Below the pieces are notes generated by a model. It did no database searches. It was not told the DNA's origin and saw only the letters and a list, made by a program, of their open reading frames with translations. 64,000 nucleotides of DNA, from NCBI GenBank assembly GCA_023846275.1, contig JAIUJO010000190.1:572298-636297 (forward strand), given 5' to 3'. A program made the position numbers and the translations under genes. Shown here piece by piece: positions 15,301 to 26,929 of the stretch. The stretch's first letter is position 1, and the number at the start of each line of letters is the position of its first letter. The DNA is from Vanilla planifolia. Lineage: Eukaryota > Streptophyta > Magnoliopsida > Asparagales > Orchidaceae.

Positions 15301-18300
15301 ATGTTACTAATGGTACTGAGTATAATATCATCTATATTTAAGTGAGACACTAGTAAAAAGATCTCACAGAGAGTACTAAAATCAAAGAAAACAAAATATT
15401 AAAAAAATAAAAAATAATATTTAATTGGATAGAGCTTATCAAGGTGAGTACAATAATGTTTGTTCCACCTTTATCGATGCTCATTCCAAATTACCTTGAA
15501 TTATAAATTTAAGTAAGCATGAATAATAATAAATTATTGTTTTAACATAAAAATATATATTAAAGTTGAAAAAAGAAAAAATGAGGCAATATAAAACGAC
15601 CAATTTATAGTAGTGCAATAGTGATAGAAAGGGAGACTTGGAGCTATATAGTAATATGACAAAACGAACAAATTTTAGAAAATGGGATACTTTTTTCAAG
15701 AATGTCATATTCCAGGATACAAAAGATATTGGCTGCAACATCCATGATATAACATCTATCAAAATGCTTGAAAATAATATATTTTAAAATATTAAAATAT
15801 ATTTTTAATTAGAGGGGGTGTATCAAGACGAGTTAACTACATTTGTTCCATCTCAATTAGACATGGTCTTTTAAGAGAGAAGAATTAGAGTTTCTTTGGA
15901 AAACAACAAAAGGAAATCTAAAAGTTTGACATAATAAGATAAATTATACTATTTTATTGCATTTCAAGATACTATAGAGATTGGGTGTAAGGCTCTTGAT
16001 AGTCAAATCAAGTGCAAAATAAAATATCATATAAAATATGAAAAAAAAATGAAAATAAAATATTTTGAAAAATTAATAAAAAATATTTATTGAGTAGTGC
16101 TCATCAAGATGAGTCCAATGATTATTTCATCTCAATTAGCCCATTCTTAGAATTAATTTGAATTATAAATGTGCATAAGAATAGTTAACAAAAACGTATT
16201 CCTTTTTAACTAAGTAAATGTATATTAAAGATGAAATAAGATAAACTGATGCAATATAATATAACCAAATCAAAATATTATAAATGTTACACAAAAGAAT
16301 AATTTATGTTTCATAGAATTATATCCAAATTAAAGTAGAAAAATGAAAAAATATATAAAAAATATATGAGAAGGTACATTATAAGATAATAACGAAATTG
16401 AGTATAATATCTTTGAATGTGAAATTAAGTGCAAATCAAAATGGCATGCAAAACATGTTAAAACTCTTGAATAGAAAGAATTTAAAAATATAAATTGTAA
16501 TACATAATTTGATGGAGCTTATTGAGAGGAGTTTTATGGTATTTTTTTCATCTGAATCAATAATCGTTTGGATCTATGTCAAATTAAAAAAGTAAAGCAG
16601 CATAAAAACAAAAAATTAAAAGTTTTATTTCAAGCAAATTTTGAAGGTGGAATGAAATAATTTGAAGAAATGTAATGTGACTAAATCAAAGTGACGTTTT
16701 TTTAGTATATGAAAGGAGATTTACAGTAACATTGTAATATATCCAAACCAAGGCAAAAACTTTGAAGAAATAAGATAAATTGTAAAAGAAAGTTGCATTA
16801 TGAGATACTTAGGAGGTCGAGTATTACATCCTTGATAATCAAATTCATTATGATTCTTAATATCTTATAAATATTACCAAATATTTGGAAAACATTATAT
16901 TTGAAGTTATAAAATGAATATTTTATTTGATAGAGTTCATTAAGATTTATATAATGATATTTTCTTTAACTAGAATGGACCTCCTACTAAATTACTAAGA
17001 ATAATAATAGTAATTATACATTAACAATAAAAAAACTTTATTATTAAGTGAACATATATTGAAGATGAAATGAGAAAAATTAAATTAATGTAATATAATG
17101 AATTTAAAGTGTAAAATTTGATTAAGGGAGATAAGTTTTTGGGAAACTCACATTCCGAGATACTGGGACATCAAGTATACAATTCTCAAATATTAAATTA
17201 GGTATAAATCTAAACGACTCATAAAAGATCGCATAACTTGTGAAAATAAAATATTAAAAAAACAATAAAATTAATATATAATTGGATAGAGCTTATCGAG
17301 TAGAATACACTAACATTTATTTCATTTTAATTAGAGTAGATTTTGAGTTACTTCTAGTTACAAAATTAAATAAGTATAAATAATATTAAATTATATTTTT
17401 TATTATTAATAAAATATTTGTTAAAACTAAAATATGATAAATTAAATTAATATAATACAACAAAATCGAAGTGAAGTAAAGGTCACATGGTAAGAGCTTT
17501 AGAGGAACAAAGCAATATTACCAAATCAAATTAAATAATTTAAGAATTGATACCAAATAGATAAAAAAAGTTGCATTCCAATGTTTTAAAAAGACTGAAT
17601 GTAACATTATTAATTCATAAGTTAAGTATGAATTAAAATATCTAATGTGTCAAAATCCTTGAAACTAAAATATTAAATAAAACATAAATAAATATCTAAT
17701 ATAATAGAGCTCATCAAAGAGAGATCAACTATACTTCTTTCATCTCAATGGAACCTTGCTCAGAATTACTGCATTTTACCCAAACAGTTTATCATAAGTA
17801 AATATTAATTATTATAAATATATTAACAAATGATATATTAAAGATAAATTGAGATAAATTAAATTAATCTAAACTAAAAAAAATGATGTAAAGGTTAATA
17901 TATGCGAATTAGAATAAAATTTGAAAAAAATGAGAGAAATTGTCTTAGAAAGTTGCATTATAAGATACTAAAGAAGATTCAGGTAACATTCTTGATCATG
18001 AAAAAAGGAATTAATTAAAATGTCTCAAAAAGCATGCTAAAACACAAAAAATAAAATATTTAAAAATATAAAAAATAAATATTTAATTGGATATACATTG
18101 TAGATACAAGTCGAATGAGACATAAGTTTGTATAGTTTTATAACAAAATAAACACAAAAAATTTGAACAAATTAGATTAGTTATAAAGAAAAGATGGATT
18201 CGAAAATTCTAGAGAGATCTTGTGTAATATCCTCATTTGTCAAATTTTCTACAAATCAATATGCCAAAAAAGCCTACCAAAATACTAAAATAATATTCCA

Positions 18301-18779
18301 AAAATAAAAATACAAACATTTAGTTGAATAGGACACCTTGAGGTGAATCCAACAATTTTTCTTTTGTATTGATTGAACCACAATTCGAATTATGTTGAAT
18401 TACAAAATTATTTACTAAAAAATAATAATTTTTTATTCTTTTAATCTAAGCTAGTATATATAAAATTATATAAAATAATATAATGTAATATAACTAATTC
18501 AAATGTAACCCTCTCATTAATTAAATCATTTATGAATAAAAATGTCTAGCAAAGCATGCCAAAATAATGATGATGAAACATTTAAAAATTACAAAATGGA
18601 TATTTAAATGTATAGATCTTGTCCATAAGAGTCGAATAACTGTTACTTATTCTCAATGAAGCCTAATTTGATGTTACTCTTAATTACAAAACTAAATAAG
18701 CTTAAATAATATTTAATTCTTATTTTAACTTGAAGTAAAAATATATTAAAACTATAATGAAATAAAATGAAGCAATGTA
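3390..18779 (+). repeat. Block B of the ~420-bp satellite, plus orientation
   Basis: About 36 head-to-tail units. The landmark resembling 'gatagagctcat' recurs at 9,674, 10,097, 10,515 and 10,934, a spacing of 418-423 bp. In order, a unit shows that landmark, an imperfect inverted repeat ('attgagatga' and 'tcatctcaat'), an A+T-rich centre with 'attaagtaaatatatatta', 'gagataaattgaagcaat', 'aaaggtcaca', 'gatttagagttaca', a second 'gagataaattg', 'gttgcattccaagatac', 'gtaacatcct..atcatcaaat', 'catgccaaa' and 'aaaatataaaaatgaatatt'. Some units are truncated (near 8,400, 11,270 and 12,490). No gene is seen in this block. The minus frames at 14,621-14,824 and 15,481-15,762 are part of the repeat. 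Confidence 0.88.
14649..14774 (+). repeat. Example of the internal duplication inside a satellite unit
   Basis: Within one unit, 'gagataaattg' occurs at 14,649 and again at 14,764, and a 'taatataaccaaatcaaag'-like element occurs twice between them about 60 bp apart. The same arrangement appears in most complete units, so the 420-bp unit probably grew from shorter blocks of about 60 and 115 bp. Confidence 0.6.
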
Positions 18780-18780
18780 C

Positions 18781-20056
18781 TCCTATAGAACACTTATCTC
18801 CTTTTTTTTCTTTATATTTACCAATTAATTAATAGAATTCAAAAAATTTCTAATTTTATATAGTTTAATGTGTGATATTTGTTATGAATATTTTTTCTAT
18901 TACTTATATTTATTATAAATTTAATTTTTTTAATAATAATAACAACATAATGGAAACAATATCTTAAGTATTAATAATTATTTTTTCAAAAGTAAATATT
19001 TATGTATTTTTTAAATTTTATGTAACTAAAATATGGTTGTAGGAATATATTTGACATAGATATCGACCTAATTTTTTTTGAAAGTGCATATGCTTGATAA
19101 TATAGGAACTTCTAGAAACAGTTTATTATTTTCAAGATCATAATCCAACAACTATGACTTTTTCTTTTGTAAAATGTGTCACCAGAACATGATTATTCCA
19201 CTGGATCTTATTAGCACTCCAAGTTAAGAATGCTTGGGTGGGTGTAGTAATATAATAATAACGCATCATATAATTAAATAAAATAAAAAAATTAATATAG
19301 TTTAATATATAACAAAATGACTCATATATCAATTTTCATAAGTTAGAGTTCATTTGTGTTTATAATAATATATATACTCTTAATAAAAATTTTTAATTAT
19401 TGTAATATAATATTGTAAAATACTAAAAATCTAAAATTATAATATTAATGCAAAATTTTATTTATTTTTATAATTTATATTACCTCAAATATGTTTAATA
19501 TATTACAATAATTATATTATTTATTATTTAACTATAGTTTTAAATTTTAATTATCAATATAATAATATAATTTTATAATAAAAATATTATTTAAATATTT
19601 AAAATATTGAAAAAATAATAATGCATCTAAATTACTTTTTTTCTTTATTCTTTTAAAATTTTATATATGGTTAACAAGTTATATTTATTAAATGTTTTAA
19701 ATTTAGTTATTAAGATTTAAATTTTATTTAACTCTTTCTTTATTGTTTCATCTTCACCTCACTATCTCATATTCTCTCACTTTCTATTATGTCGAATTAT
19801 TGCCACCACACAACTCTCTTCATATATTTTTCTTGGTCTCTAATACTCCTCTATCATTCTTTACTATCTCATTCCTCTTTCTCTTTCACATATCTATTTA
19901 TTTTTTCTGTCAGCTTTATGTTCTCTCTTTTATTTCCCACTTTGTTAAGTTGTGACTCATCAATCTCTATTTTTTCCTCTATGTTTTGCTCTAATCGTTT
20001 TATGACGTTCTTCGTAATAAAATAGTTCTCTTCTTCTTCATTATCTCTTTTCCAAT
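18781..20056 (+). repeat. 5S-array unit 1
   Basis: About 1.25 kb. It starts at the junction with satellite block B, holds a 5S-like relic at 19,172-19,285 and ends with a pyrimidine-rich tract (19,735-20,050). The overlapping plus frames at 19,743-20,025 come from that tract and are rich in Leu, Phe and Ser by composition; they are not a gene. Confidence 0.7.
19172..19285 (+). pseudogene. 5S rRNA-like relic 1
   Basis: Aligns by eye with the plant 5S rRNA from about base 8 to about base 95. 'caccagaaca' matches the ACCAGCAC region, 'ctggatctta' matches CCGGATCCCA, and 'actccaagttaag' with 'tgcttgggtg' matches the internal promoter A box and intermediate element. The C-box region (near 19,243-19,270) is poorly preserved and the last quarter of the gene cannot be recognised. 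It lies about 357 bp into its unit. Transcription by RNA polymerase III looks unlikely. Confidence 0.72.
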
Positions 20057-21495
20057 CTACTAATTAATAATAATTATAAAATTTCACATGCTGTAAAGAT
20101 TAACATATAGTATGAAGATAAGTATATAATTTTTTAATTATATTTATCCTCTATATTATTCTTTTTAATAAAAATGATAACATAACTAATTAAAATATTA
20201 TATATTAATTACTATAATAATAGAAGAATAATTATTTATGTAATTATTTATAACATTTATAAAAATATTGATATAAGAATATATTATGTGATATATAACA
20301 AGAATATTTTTTTAAAATATACATATGCTTGATAATTTTAAAAATTTTAGAAGTTGTTCATTATATTCGACACCAAATCCACAAAACTACAATTTTTAGT
20401 TTATTGTATGCAAGTTCAACCACATGAGCATTATGGTACTAGATCTCTTTAGAAATACAATGTTCAACTTGTTTGCATGATAATGTTGTGAAGATGGTTG
20501 TGCTCATGAGAACTCATTTTGCTATTATTTACTCATATTTCTTTTTCTAATGAGATAAACTTTATTTTAAGAAGATGTTAAAATTTTAGAATTAAATTAT
20601 TATAAATGATATTTTATAATCATTAATTTAGTATTTAATTTTAAATAATAACTTGATAATACTATCCTTAATTTTATATAATTATAAATATGACACATCA
20701 TATGATATAACTGAATGATAGCTACATGATAATTGCAACAAAGTTTAATATTAAGCAAAATACTTTATATCAAATAAAAGAAATTAGAATTAGTATATAT
20801 TTATAATAATATATATTTAATTTGTGTAGAGTTTTTTAAATATATTAAAATTATATTATAGAACATAAAAAATTAAAAATTATATTATTAATGATAACTA
20901 TTATGTAGATGTATCATTTATATTACATCATATAATGATCTTTTGTTTAAAAATGTAATATTATTTAATTAATATTTTTTAAATTATAGTTATGATGAAA
21001 ATAATATTAAATTAATAAATAAAATATTATTTAAATATTTGAAATATTCTAAAAAATGATAATCCAAAAATATTTTTTATAGTTTATTATTAGGAAATAC
21101 TATACATGATAAACTTGTTATATTTAATAGATATCATAAATTTAATTATTAAGATTTAACTGTTTTTTAACTATTTCTCTTTCATTTTTTATTTGAGCTC
21201 TACACCTCACATATTTTACCACTTTCTTCTCTCTCTTATTATCTTTTCCTATTTTGCTCTTTATTCTTTATCAATTTATTTTTTCTTAGCCTCTTTCTTA
21301 TTTATTTATCTCACTTTCTCATTTTTGTCTCTTTCATTTATATATTATTCCTTTTATCTCCTTTATTTTCTTTTTTTACTCTTCATTAAATCTTTTCTCA
21401 TCTTTGTCTATCACTATTTCCTTCTCTATTCTTTTTAAATCAATTAGTGTCTTTCTTTCTCTTATTGAATTGTTATCTTCAACTCTATTATCACT
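20057..21495 (+). repeat. 5S-array unit 2
   Basis: About 1.44 kb, the longest undisturbed unit. It holds 5S-like relic 2 at 20,404-20,516, the 'tattacatcatataa' landmark near 20,920 and a pyrimidine-rich tract at 21,170-21,480. The plus frame at 21,193-21,438 is this tract read as Phe, Leu and Ser codons. Confidence 0.7.
20404..20516 (+). pseudogene. 5S rRNA-like relic 2
   Basis: The most altered of the clear copies. 'tactagatctctttagaa' corresponds to CCGGATCCCATCAGAA, 'gttcaacttgtttgcatga' to the A box and intermediate element, and 'gaagatggttgtgctcatgagaa' to the C box and the stretch after it (ggatgggtgacctcctggga). It occupies the same unit position (+347) as relics 1, 3 and 4, and that position is a large part of the reason for the call. 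Confidence 0.55.
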
Positions 21496-21719
21496 TTTTG
21501 AATCAATCGATTAACAATATGTAGGCAATATCTTATCTTGCATTGTTTAATAAATAATATTAGTGTCTTTCTTTCTAGTAATAAAAATTATAAAATAATT
21601 AATGAAAATCTTATATACTAATGTCTACATTATCAAAAGTTATAGTTTATGTTAGTTATTCTTAAATTTTATATAAATAAAATCTTTATATTACGACACG
21701 TTATTACATATATAATAAT

Positions 21720-23820
21720 AAAACGTTTTTGTTGAATTCATAATAAGTTTGTAAACCCCAAAAATGGAACAAATTATGTTTTATATTATTTTATTTAATT
21801 TTTTATTATATTTATTTTGAAAATTTTTATCAAAAAAATTTTATGTTTATACAAAACTTTAATTTAAAATAAAAAATAATTTATATTTTATATAATAAAA
21901 ATAATTATTGAAGTAGTGCACAAATTTATTGATAAAATTAAAACTACAACCTATGTGAACTCCAAATTAGAGTTGGAAAAACTCCACTAGTAATCAAAAA
22001 ACATCTCTAAGTTTTTCATAATGGTTCTCCTAAACCAACTCACTTTTCTGGGTTCAACTAAAACTTGGGCCTTTATGAGCTAAACACAAAATCAATTTTA
22101 CATGATATTAAACCAAACTTAGGATTTTAGTGAATGATGAGCCACCCTACCAAAAAAACACAAAAATATAACAATAAAAAAATTTACAATGAATACATAA
22201 AAAATTTATTTTTCTTGTTAATGAATGTAAAAATGTGTGAAGAGCTTAAAATTGTTAAATGAACTATGAATACAAAATCTTTGAAGAATTAGGCTTAATT
22301 GGAGGAATTTTTAATTTTAAATAGTTGTAAGCCTATAGGTGTTGCCTGATGAAATTTATTCTTATAGAACATGATGCAAACATTCTTTGGCATGTTAAAA
22401 TCTTGTTCGCATTAATTAGTCATTTTATTCACAAATGGTTGGGCATTTAAAAAGAAGTTTTTGTCATTGCCCTTAAAAAGTTGGTGAAAATTTGTTACAA
22501 AAGTAGCTTCCATACAACACAAAAAATCTTATAATATCCTTCAAAAATGGCTATTGTGACGACATTGTAGTTTCTTATTATTTATTTATTAATCAGGCTT
22601 GATTGGGGACATTAAATCAGTACAATGGAAATACCCACCATTCGACCAATGGTTGTAAAGGACAATAAGTTTTGGATGGTTGCATCAAGCTGGATTTCAT
22701 CTAGACCATTCGATTAATTGAGATGATTTGGATCATTAATAAATGTTAAAATTTAAATTAGATTTGGGTCATCAAATTGATGATAAATTATTTCAAAAAG
22801 ATGAAATAAAAATAACCATCTGATGAAGTAGGATGAGATCACAACCATCAGATGGATCAATAGGATACAGAGGATGAAGTAGTAACCATTCTATCGACTT
22901 ATCAAAGGGACAGCTAGAGAGAATAAAATAACTTTTTAAAGGTGGAGGCAATCTCAACATTGTGATCGTAAAAATGTGCGATTAGACGGAGCTAAGTGCT
23001 ATTGATTATAGGTGGAGATAGTCACAAGGGACATTGTTCCATATTGTTGGAGAGAAACCTTAGTTTACCTTTATAGGAATTCACATGAGTATGACTTGTG
23101 AACCAAATGTTTGATGGCACCTCAGTTTTGGACTCTGCATTTAATCACCTGAGTGGACTTGTAACAAATAGCCTTATCATAAATAGACCCATCCCATACT
23201 TACATTTTGTTCAAATGCTTCATTGTGAATAAGAATGAGTTGACCTAACCTTAATCTTACTATCTTTCTTGGCCCGATGATTGGGGTAAGCTCAACTCAA
23301 GAGTTTTGTGTTTAGCCACACCTTGGGATGTGGCAAAAATTTTTTGATTTACTGATGAAAATTTTAATAATTTTTTTTAAATATCATAAATATTTAATAA
23401 TACACTTAACATATTATTTAACAAAAATATGAAAGTATGATTTAATTAAAAAGAGAATGATTCAAAAATAGAATTATGTTAAATAAATGAATAGCTCAAG
23501 TAAAATTTGAACCAAGAAAATAATTTAATGATTAAAAGATTAAATCCTTTTCATTTTCTAAGTCAATAAGAAGCTTAAAAAATTTAGATAGCTAAAAATG
23601 ATTTCAAAATGATATGAAACGAGATCGCTTTAAAATCAATAAGCTAACATTGCATTTCTTAATAAAATAAGACTTTATAATCTGGGATTTGCTGAACTTG
23701 GATAGGGCAAGAAGATACGTGTCCCCATTAGTGATTAGATCTCGAGCACACCAAGAGGAAGCCAACAAATTTTAGGCTCACAAGTTAGAGCTAGACAAAT
23801 GCTTAAACTATTTCATTAAT
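21720..23820. mobile_element. Interspersed repeat F1, copy 1 (fossil, possibly LTR-derived)
   Basis: About 2.1 kb of more complex, less A+T-rich sequence inside unit 3 of the 5S array. Its right half aligns by eye with copy 2 at 27,190-28,770: the stretch near 22,940-23,050 with 27,940-28,040, the stretch near 23,240-23,560 with 28,290-28,600, and the ends near 23,640 and 28,690. It carries several 'accattcgat' or 'accatcagat' motifs (22,637, 22,703, 22,814, 22,843), a type common in plant LTR sequences. No protein domain was seen and no clear terminal repeats were found. If it is LTR kin it is a broken, old copy. Which strand is sense is unknown. Confidence 0.55.
23494..23572 (-). other. tRNA-like stretch in F1 copy 1
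   Basis: On the minus strand a tRNA-type B box ('ggttcaaat', 23,505-23,513) is preceded at the usual distance by an A-box-like 'gacttag..aaaagg' stretch. The segment between aligns closely with the equivalent place in F1 copy 2. A tRNA-derived SINE head or an old tRNA gene could give this. Pairing of the acceptor and anticodon stems was not established, so this is not called a tRNA gene. Confidence 0.4.
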
Positions 23821-24375
23821 ATTCAATACTATTTATATTTGTTTTCCATATTACATCACAAAATTATTATTTCTAAAATGAATAGTTGAAATTTTTTTAA
23901 AATATGTTTAATATTCTAACATAATAATAAGCCTCAAATATTTTTTATATTATATTATTATTAAATTTTTTATATGATTAACTGGTCATATTTAATAAAT
24001 ATTATAAGTTTAGTTGTTAAAATTTAAATTTTATTTAATTATTTTTTCACTTTTTCCTTTTTATTTCAATGACTTTCACATTCTCTCACTATTTTTTCTC
24101 TTATATCTATTATTTTATTTATCCCTTAATTCTTTATCTTCTTGTATTTATTTTAATCTTTTTCTATCATCTACCCTTCTCTTCTGTCTCATTTATCTTT
24201 ATTTTATTTATTTATTTATTTTCTCTATCTCTCCTATGGTCTTTTCTCACTTTATTAAATCACCTCTCATATCTCTAGATTACTCTATTCCTCTCTATAT
24301 TCATCCTATCAATCCATAACTTTCCCTCCCTTCGGAGGAATAGTTATATTCTTCTCCATTATGTGTTTGTTAGCC

Positions 24376-25677
24376 CATAAATTATTAATATTTATGAAAT
24401 TTATTTAGTTAAATATTTTAATATATAATATTAATGATAAATATATATTTTATTGCATATATTTGTTGTGTTATTTTTTTATAGGAATGATCACATAATG
24501 GAAGAAAAGTTTATGTATTAATGTCTATATTATAAAAATAATAATTTAAATAATTTTTTATTGTATTTTATATAAATAAAATATGGATACTATTGTATTT
24601 TAAGACATACAAAAAATAAATAATTTTTTAGTCATTTATTTTTTATAATTTAATCAAATTTAGAAATCATTTATTATTTTTAAGATAATAATCACATAAA
24701 TAGAACTTTTTTTTATATTCATGCATGACAAATGGAGCATTATAAGTTCTTCTGTGAGAGTAATATTGGGATGTAAACTTCTTGAAAAATTCTTTGGTTG
24801 CACTTCTTTTTTCATAGTATTTATTTTTCTAGTGAATGATAATTGATTTTAATAAAATATTAATTTTAAAAATAAAATTATTACAAATGATACTTTGTGA
24901 TGACCCCTTTACTGAATAATTATTAATAAGAAAATTTACATATTATTGTTAATTTCATATAAAAATAAATATGAAACATCATATGATATAATGAAATGAT
25001 AACTTTATTACGATTTATAATTGAGCAAAATAAATTATATCAACGAAAATAAGAATTAAATATAAAATTTTTTTTGTTTTGTAATATTAAGAAACCTATA
25101 ATTATTACATCAATGTTAATTATTATTTATTTTCATTATCCTATTACATCACATAAAGATAATATAATTGAATAATAATTTTATCTATTATTTAATTATC
25201 CTTAAAACATTAATTTATGAAAAAATAAATATTGAATTAACAGAATTTTTTTTTTTAAAATTTGTAATATTCTTAAATAATAATATTTCACAAATATCTT
25301 ATCATATTTTATAGTTATTGATGTTTAACTTTAATTTAATCATTTGACTCATTTTTTTCTCTTTACCTCAATGTCTCTCATATTCTCTCATTACCAACTA
25401 TTTTGAATTATCATTCTCTTATTTCTCTCTTCATTCTTGATCTCTTTATATTTGTCTTAGACATTCTCTCTCTCTACGGTATCATTTAATAGTTTCTCAT
25501 TTTTTCTCTTTTGCAGCATTTTTATTCTCTCTATTTATGCTACGCCAACTTTTTTTGTCTTCATTAAATCGTCTCTCATCTTAATCTATTAAAAATTTTC
25601 GCTTAATTTTCTCTAATCAATCTATGAAATTCTTTATCTCATAAGAAATAGTTACCTTTATCTTTATTATCTCTTTT
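24376..25677 (+). repeat. 5S-array unit 4
   Basis: About 1.3 kb and undisturbed. It contains the shortened 5S-like relic 3, the 'catatgatataa' landmark near 24,980, the 'tattacatcacataa' landmark near 25,142 and a pyrimidine-rich tract at 25,345-25,620 that includes a short CT run near 25,465. Confidence 0.72.
24720..24796 (+). pseudogene. 5S rRNA-like relic 3, internally shortened
   Basis: The 5' part ('atgcatgaca..gagcattata') and the 3' part ('tctgtgagagtaatattgggatg', then 'aaacttcttgaaaaattc') align with the plant 5S gene, including the C box (agtactaggatgggtgacc). About 40 bp between them are absent, and these hold the A box and part of the intermediate element. It lies 344 bp into its unit. 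Without the A box it cannot be a working pol III gene. Confidence 0.62.
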
Positions 25678-26929
25678 CTAGTACATTAATTAACAATATT
25701 TAAGAATCTCTAATGTTATGCAGTTTAATATATAATATTTATAATAAATATATATTTTAAATTTTTTTATTTATTATGCACTTAGTTATTTTATAAGAAT
25801 TATAAAATAATGAATAAACATTATATGTATTAATATGTATGTATTAAGAAAATAACAGTTTATGTAATTTGTTATTAATTTAATATAAATAAAATATTGT
25901 TATTACAATATGTTACACTATGTATAATAAGTATATAATTTTTGAAAGTGCATTTGGTTAATCATTTAGAAAATTTAGATATACTTTATTATTTTCCAAA
26001 CAATAATCACAAAGCAATGAATTTGTCTTTCTATGCCTCGACAACCACACCAATACTTTTGCATAGGATCTCAATAGAACTCAAAAGTTAAGCATCCTTG
26101 GACAAGAGTATTATTTGGATGATTGACCTCTTGAGATGTTCTCAATTAGCACCTATTGTTTTTAGAATAGTTGTTTAGATAATTAATCATAATTTATTTT
26201 AGTAATATGTTATTGTCAAAAAATTAAATTATTATAAATGATAGTTTTTAATTGCAATTTTACAAATTAAGTATTAGTGATTACTTTATATCATTATTAT
26301 TAATTTCATATAATAAAAAAATTGGTAAACCATATGATATAATAAACTAATAAATTTTCTATAATTTAATATTAAGTAAAATAACTTATAATAATTGAAA
26401 TATAATATAATTAATTTAGTTTTATGCTAATATGTATATGTTGTGTATAGAACTTTTTAGCTATAGTAATATTTTATTATTGAATATTAGAAATCTAAAA
26501 ATTTATTATTAATGTTAAATAGTATTATCTATATTACATCACATAAATAAAATACATTATAATAACCATATTATTACATTTTGCTAAGTCATAAATTTTA
26601 AGTATGAAAAAATAAGTATTAGATATAGTGTTATTATATTATTTAAATATGTCAAATAAACTAAAACTTAATAAACCCAAAAAATTTTCTATATTATTTT
26701 AATTAATAAATATTACAAATAAATAACTTATCATATCCTACTTTCCCTTTTCTATCATTTTTCCATATTTATTCATTCTTCGTATCTCATTTGTGTTTTG
26801 CTCTTTTTCCTTCATTAAATTTTCTCATCTCTCTCTAACTAATTTCTTCTTTATTTTTCGTTTTTAAATCTTTATGTTTCTCACTCTTTTACAAATATAA
26901 TTGTCTCCAATGCTATTGTCACCTTTTAA
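25678..26929 (+). repeat. 5S-array unit 5
   Basis: About 1.25 kb. It carries the best preserved 5S relic of the window (26,032-26,156), then 'catatgatataa' near 26,330, 'tattacatcacataaa' near 26,532 and a pyrimidine-rich tract at 26,740-26,900. Confidence 0.72.
26032..26156 (+). pseudogene. 5S rRNA-like relic 4, nearly full length
   Basis: Aligns with the plant 5S rRNA over nearly its whole ~120 bp. 'caccaatact' matches the ACCAGCACT region, 'aggatctcaatagaactc' matches GGATCCCATCAGAACTC, and 'agttaagcatccttggac' matches the A box and intermediate element. 'aagagtattatttggatga' with 'ttgacctcttgaga' matches the C box and what follows, and 'attagcacct' matches the 3' end (TTGCACCCC). Counting by hand over 78 aligned bases from GGATC gives about 19 differences, roughly three quarters identity. 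Most differences are changes toward A or T, as expected for an unused, methylated copy. It lies 354 bp into its unit. Confidence 0.85.

Larger units (their letters stand above)
21496..24375 (+). repeat. 5S-array unit 3, interrupted by F1
   Basis: Array sequence runs from 21,496 to about 21,720 and resumes near 23,820 at the landmark that precedes 'tattacatcacaaaatta'. By comparison with units 4 and 5, about 500 bp of the unit, including its 5S segment, are missing at the F1 site. The unit ends with a pyrimidine-rich tract at 24,045-24,360, whose frames (24,014-24,319 and 24,069-24,278) are compositional. Confidence 0.6.

Noticed and set aside
19743-20025. Two overlapping plus frames (70 and 78 codons) with hydrophobic, membrane-like composition
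   Set aside because: They lie in the pyrimidine-rich tract of a 5S-array unit. C+T-rich DNA always reads as Phe, Leu and Ser, and the equivalents at 21,193 and 24,014 do not share a protein sequence.
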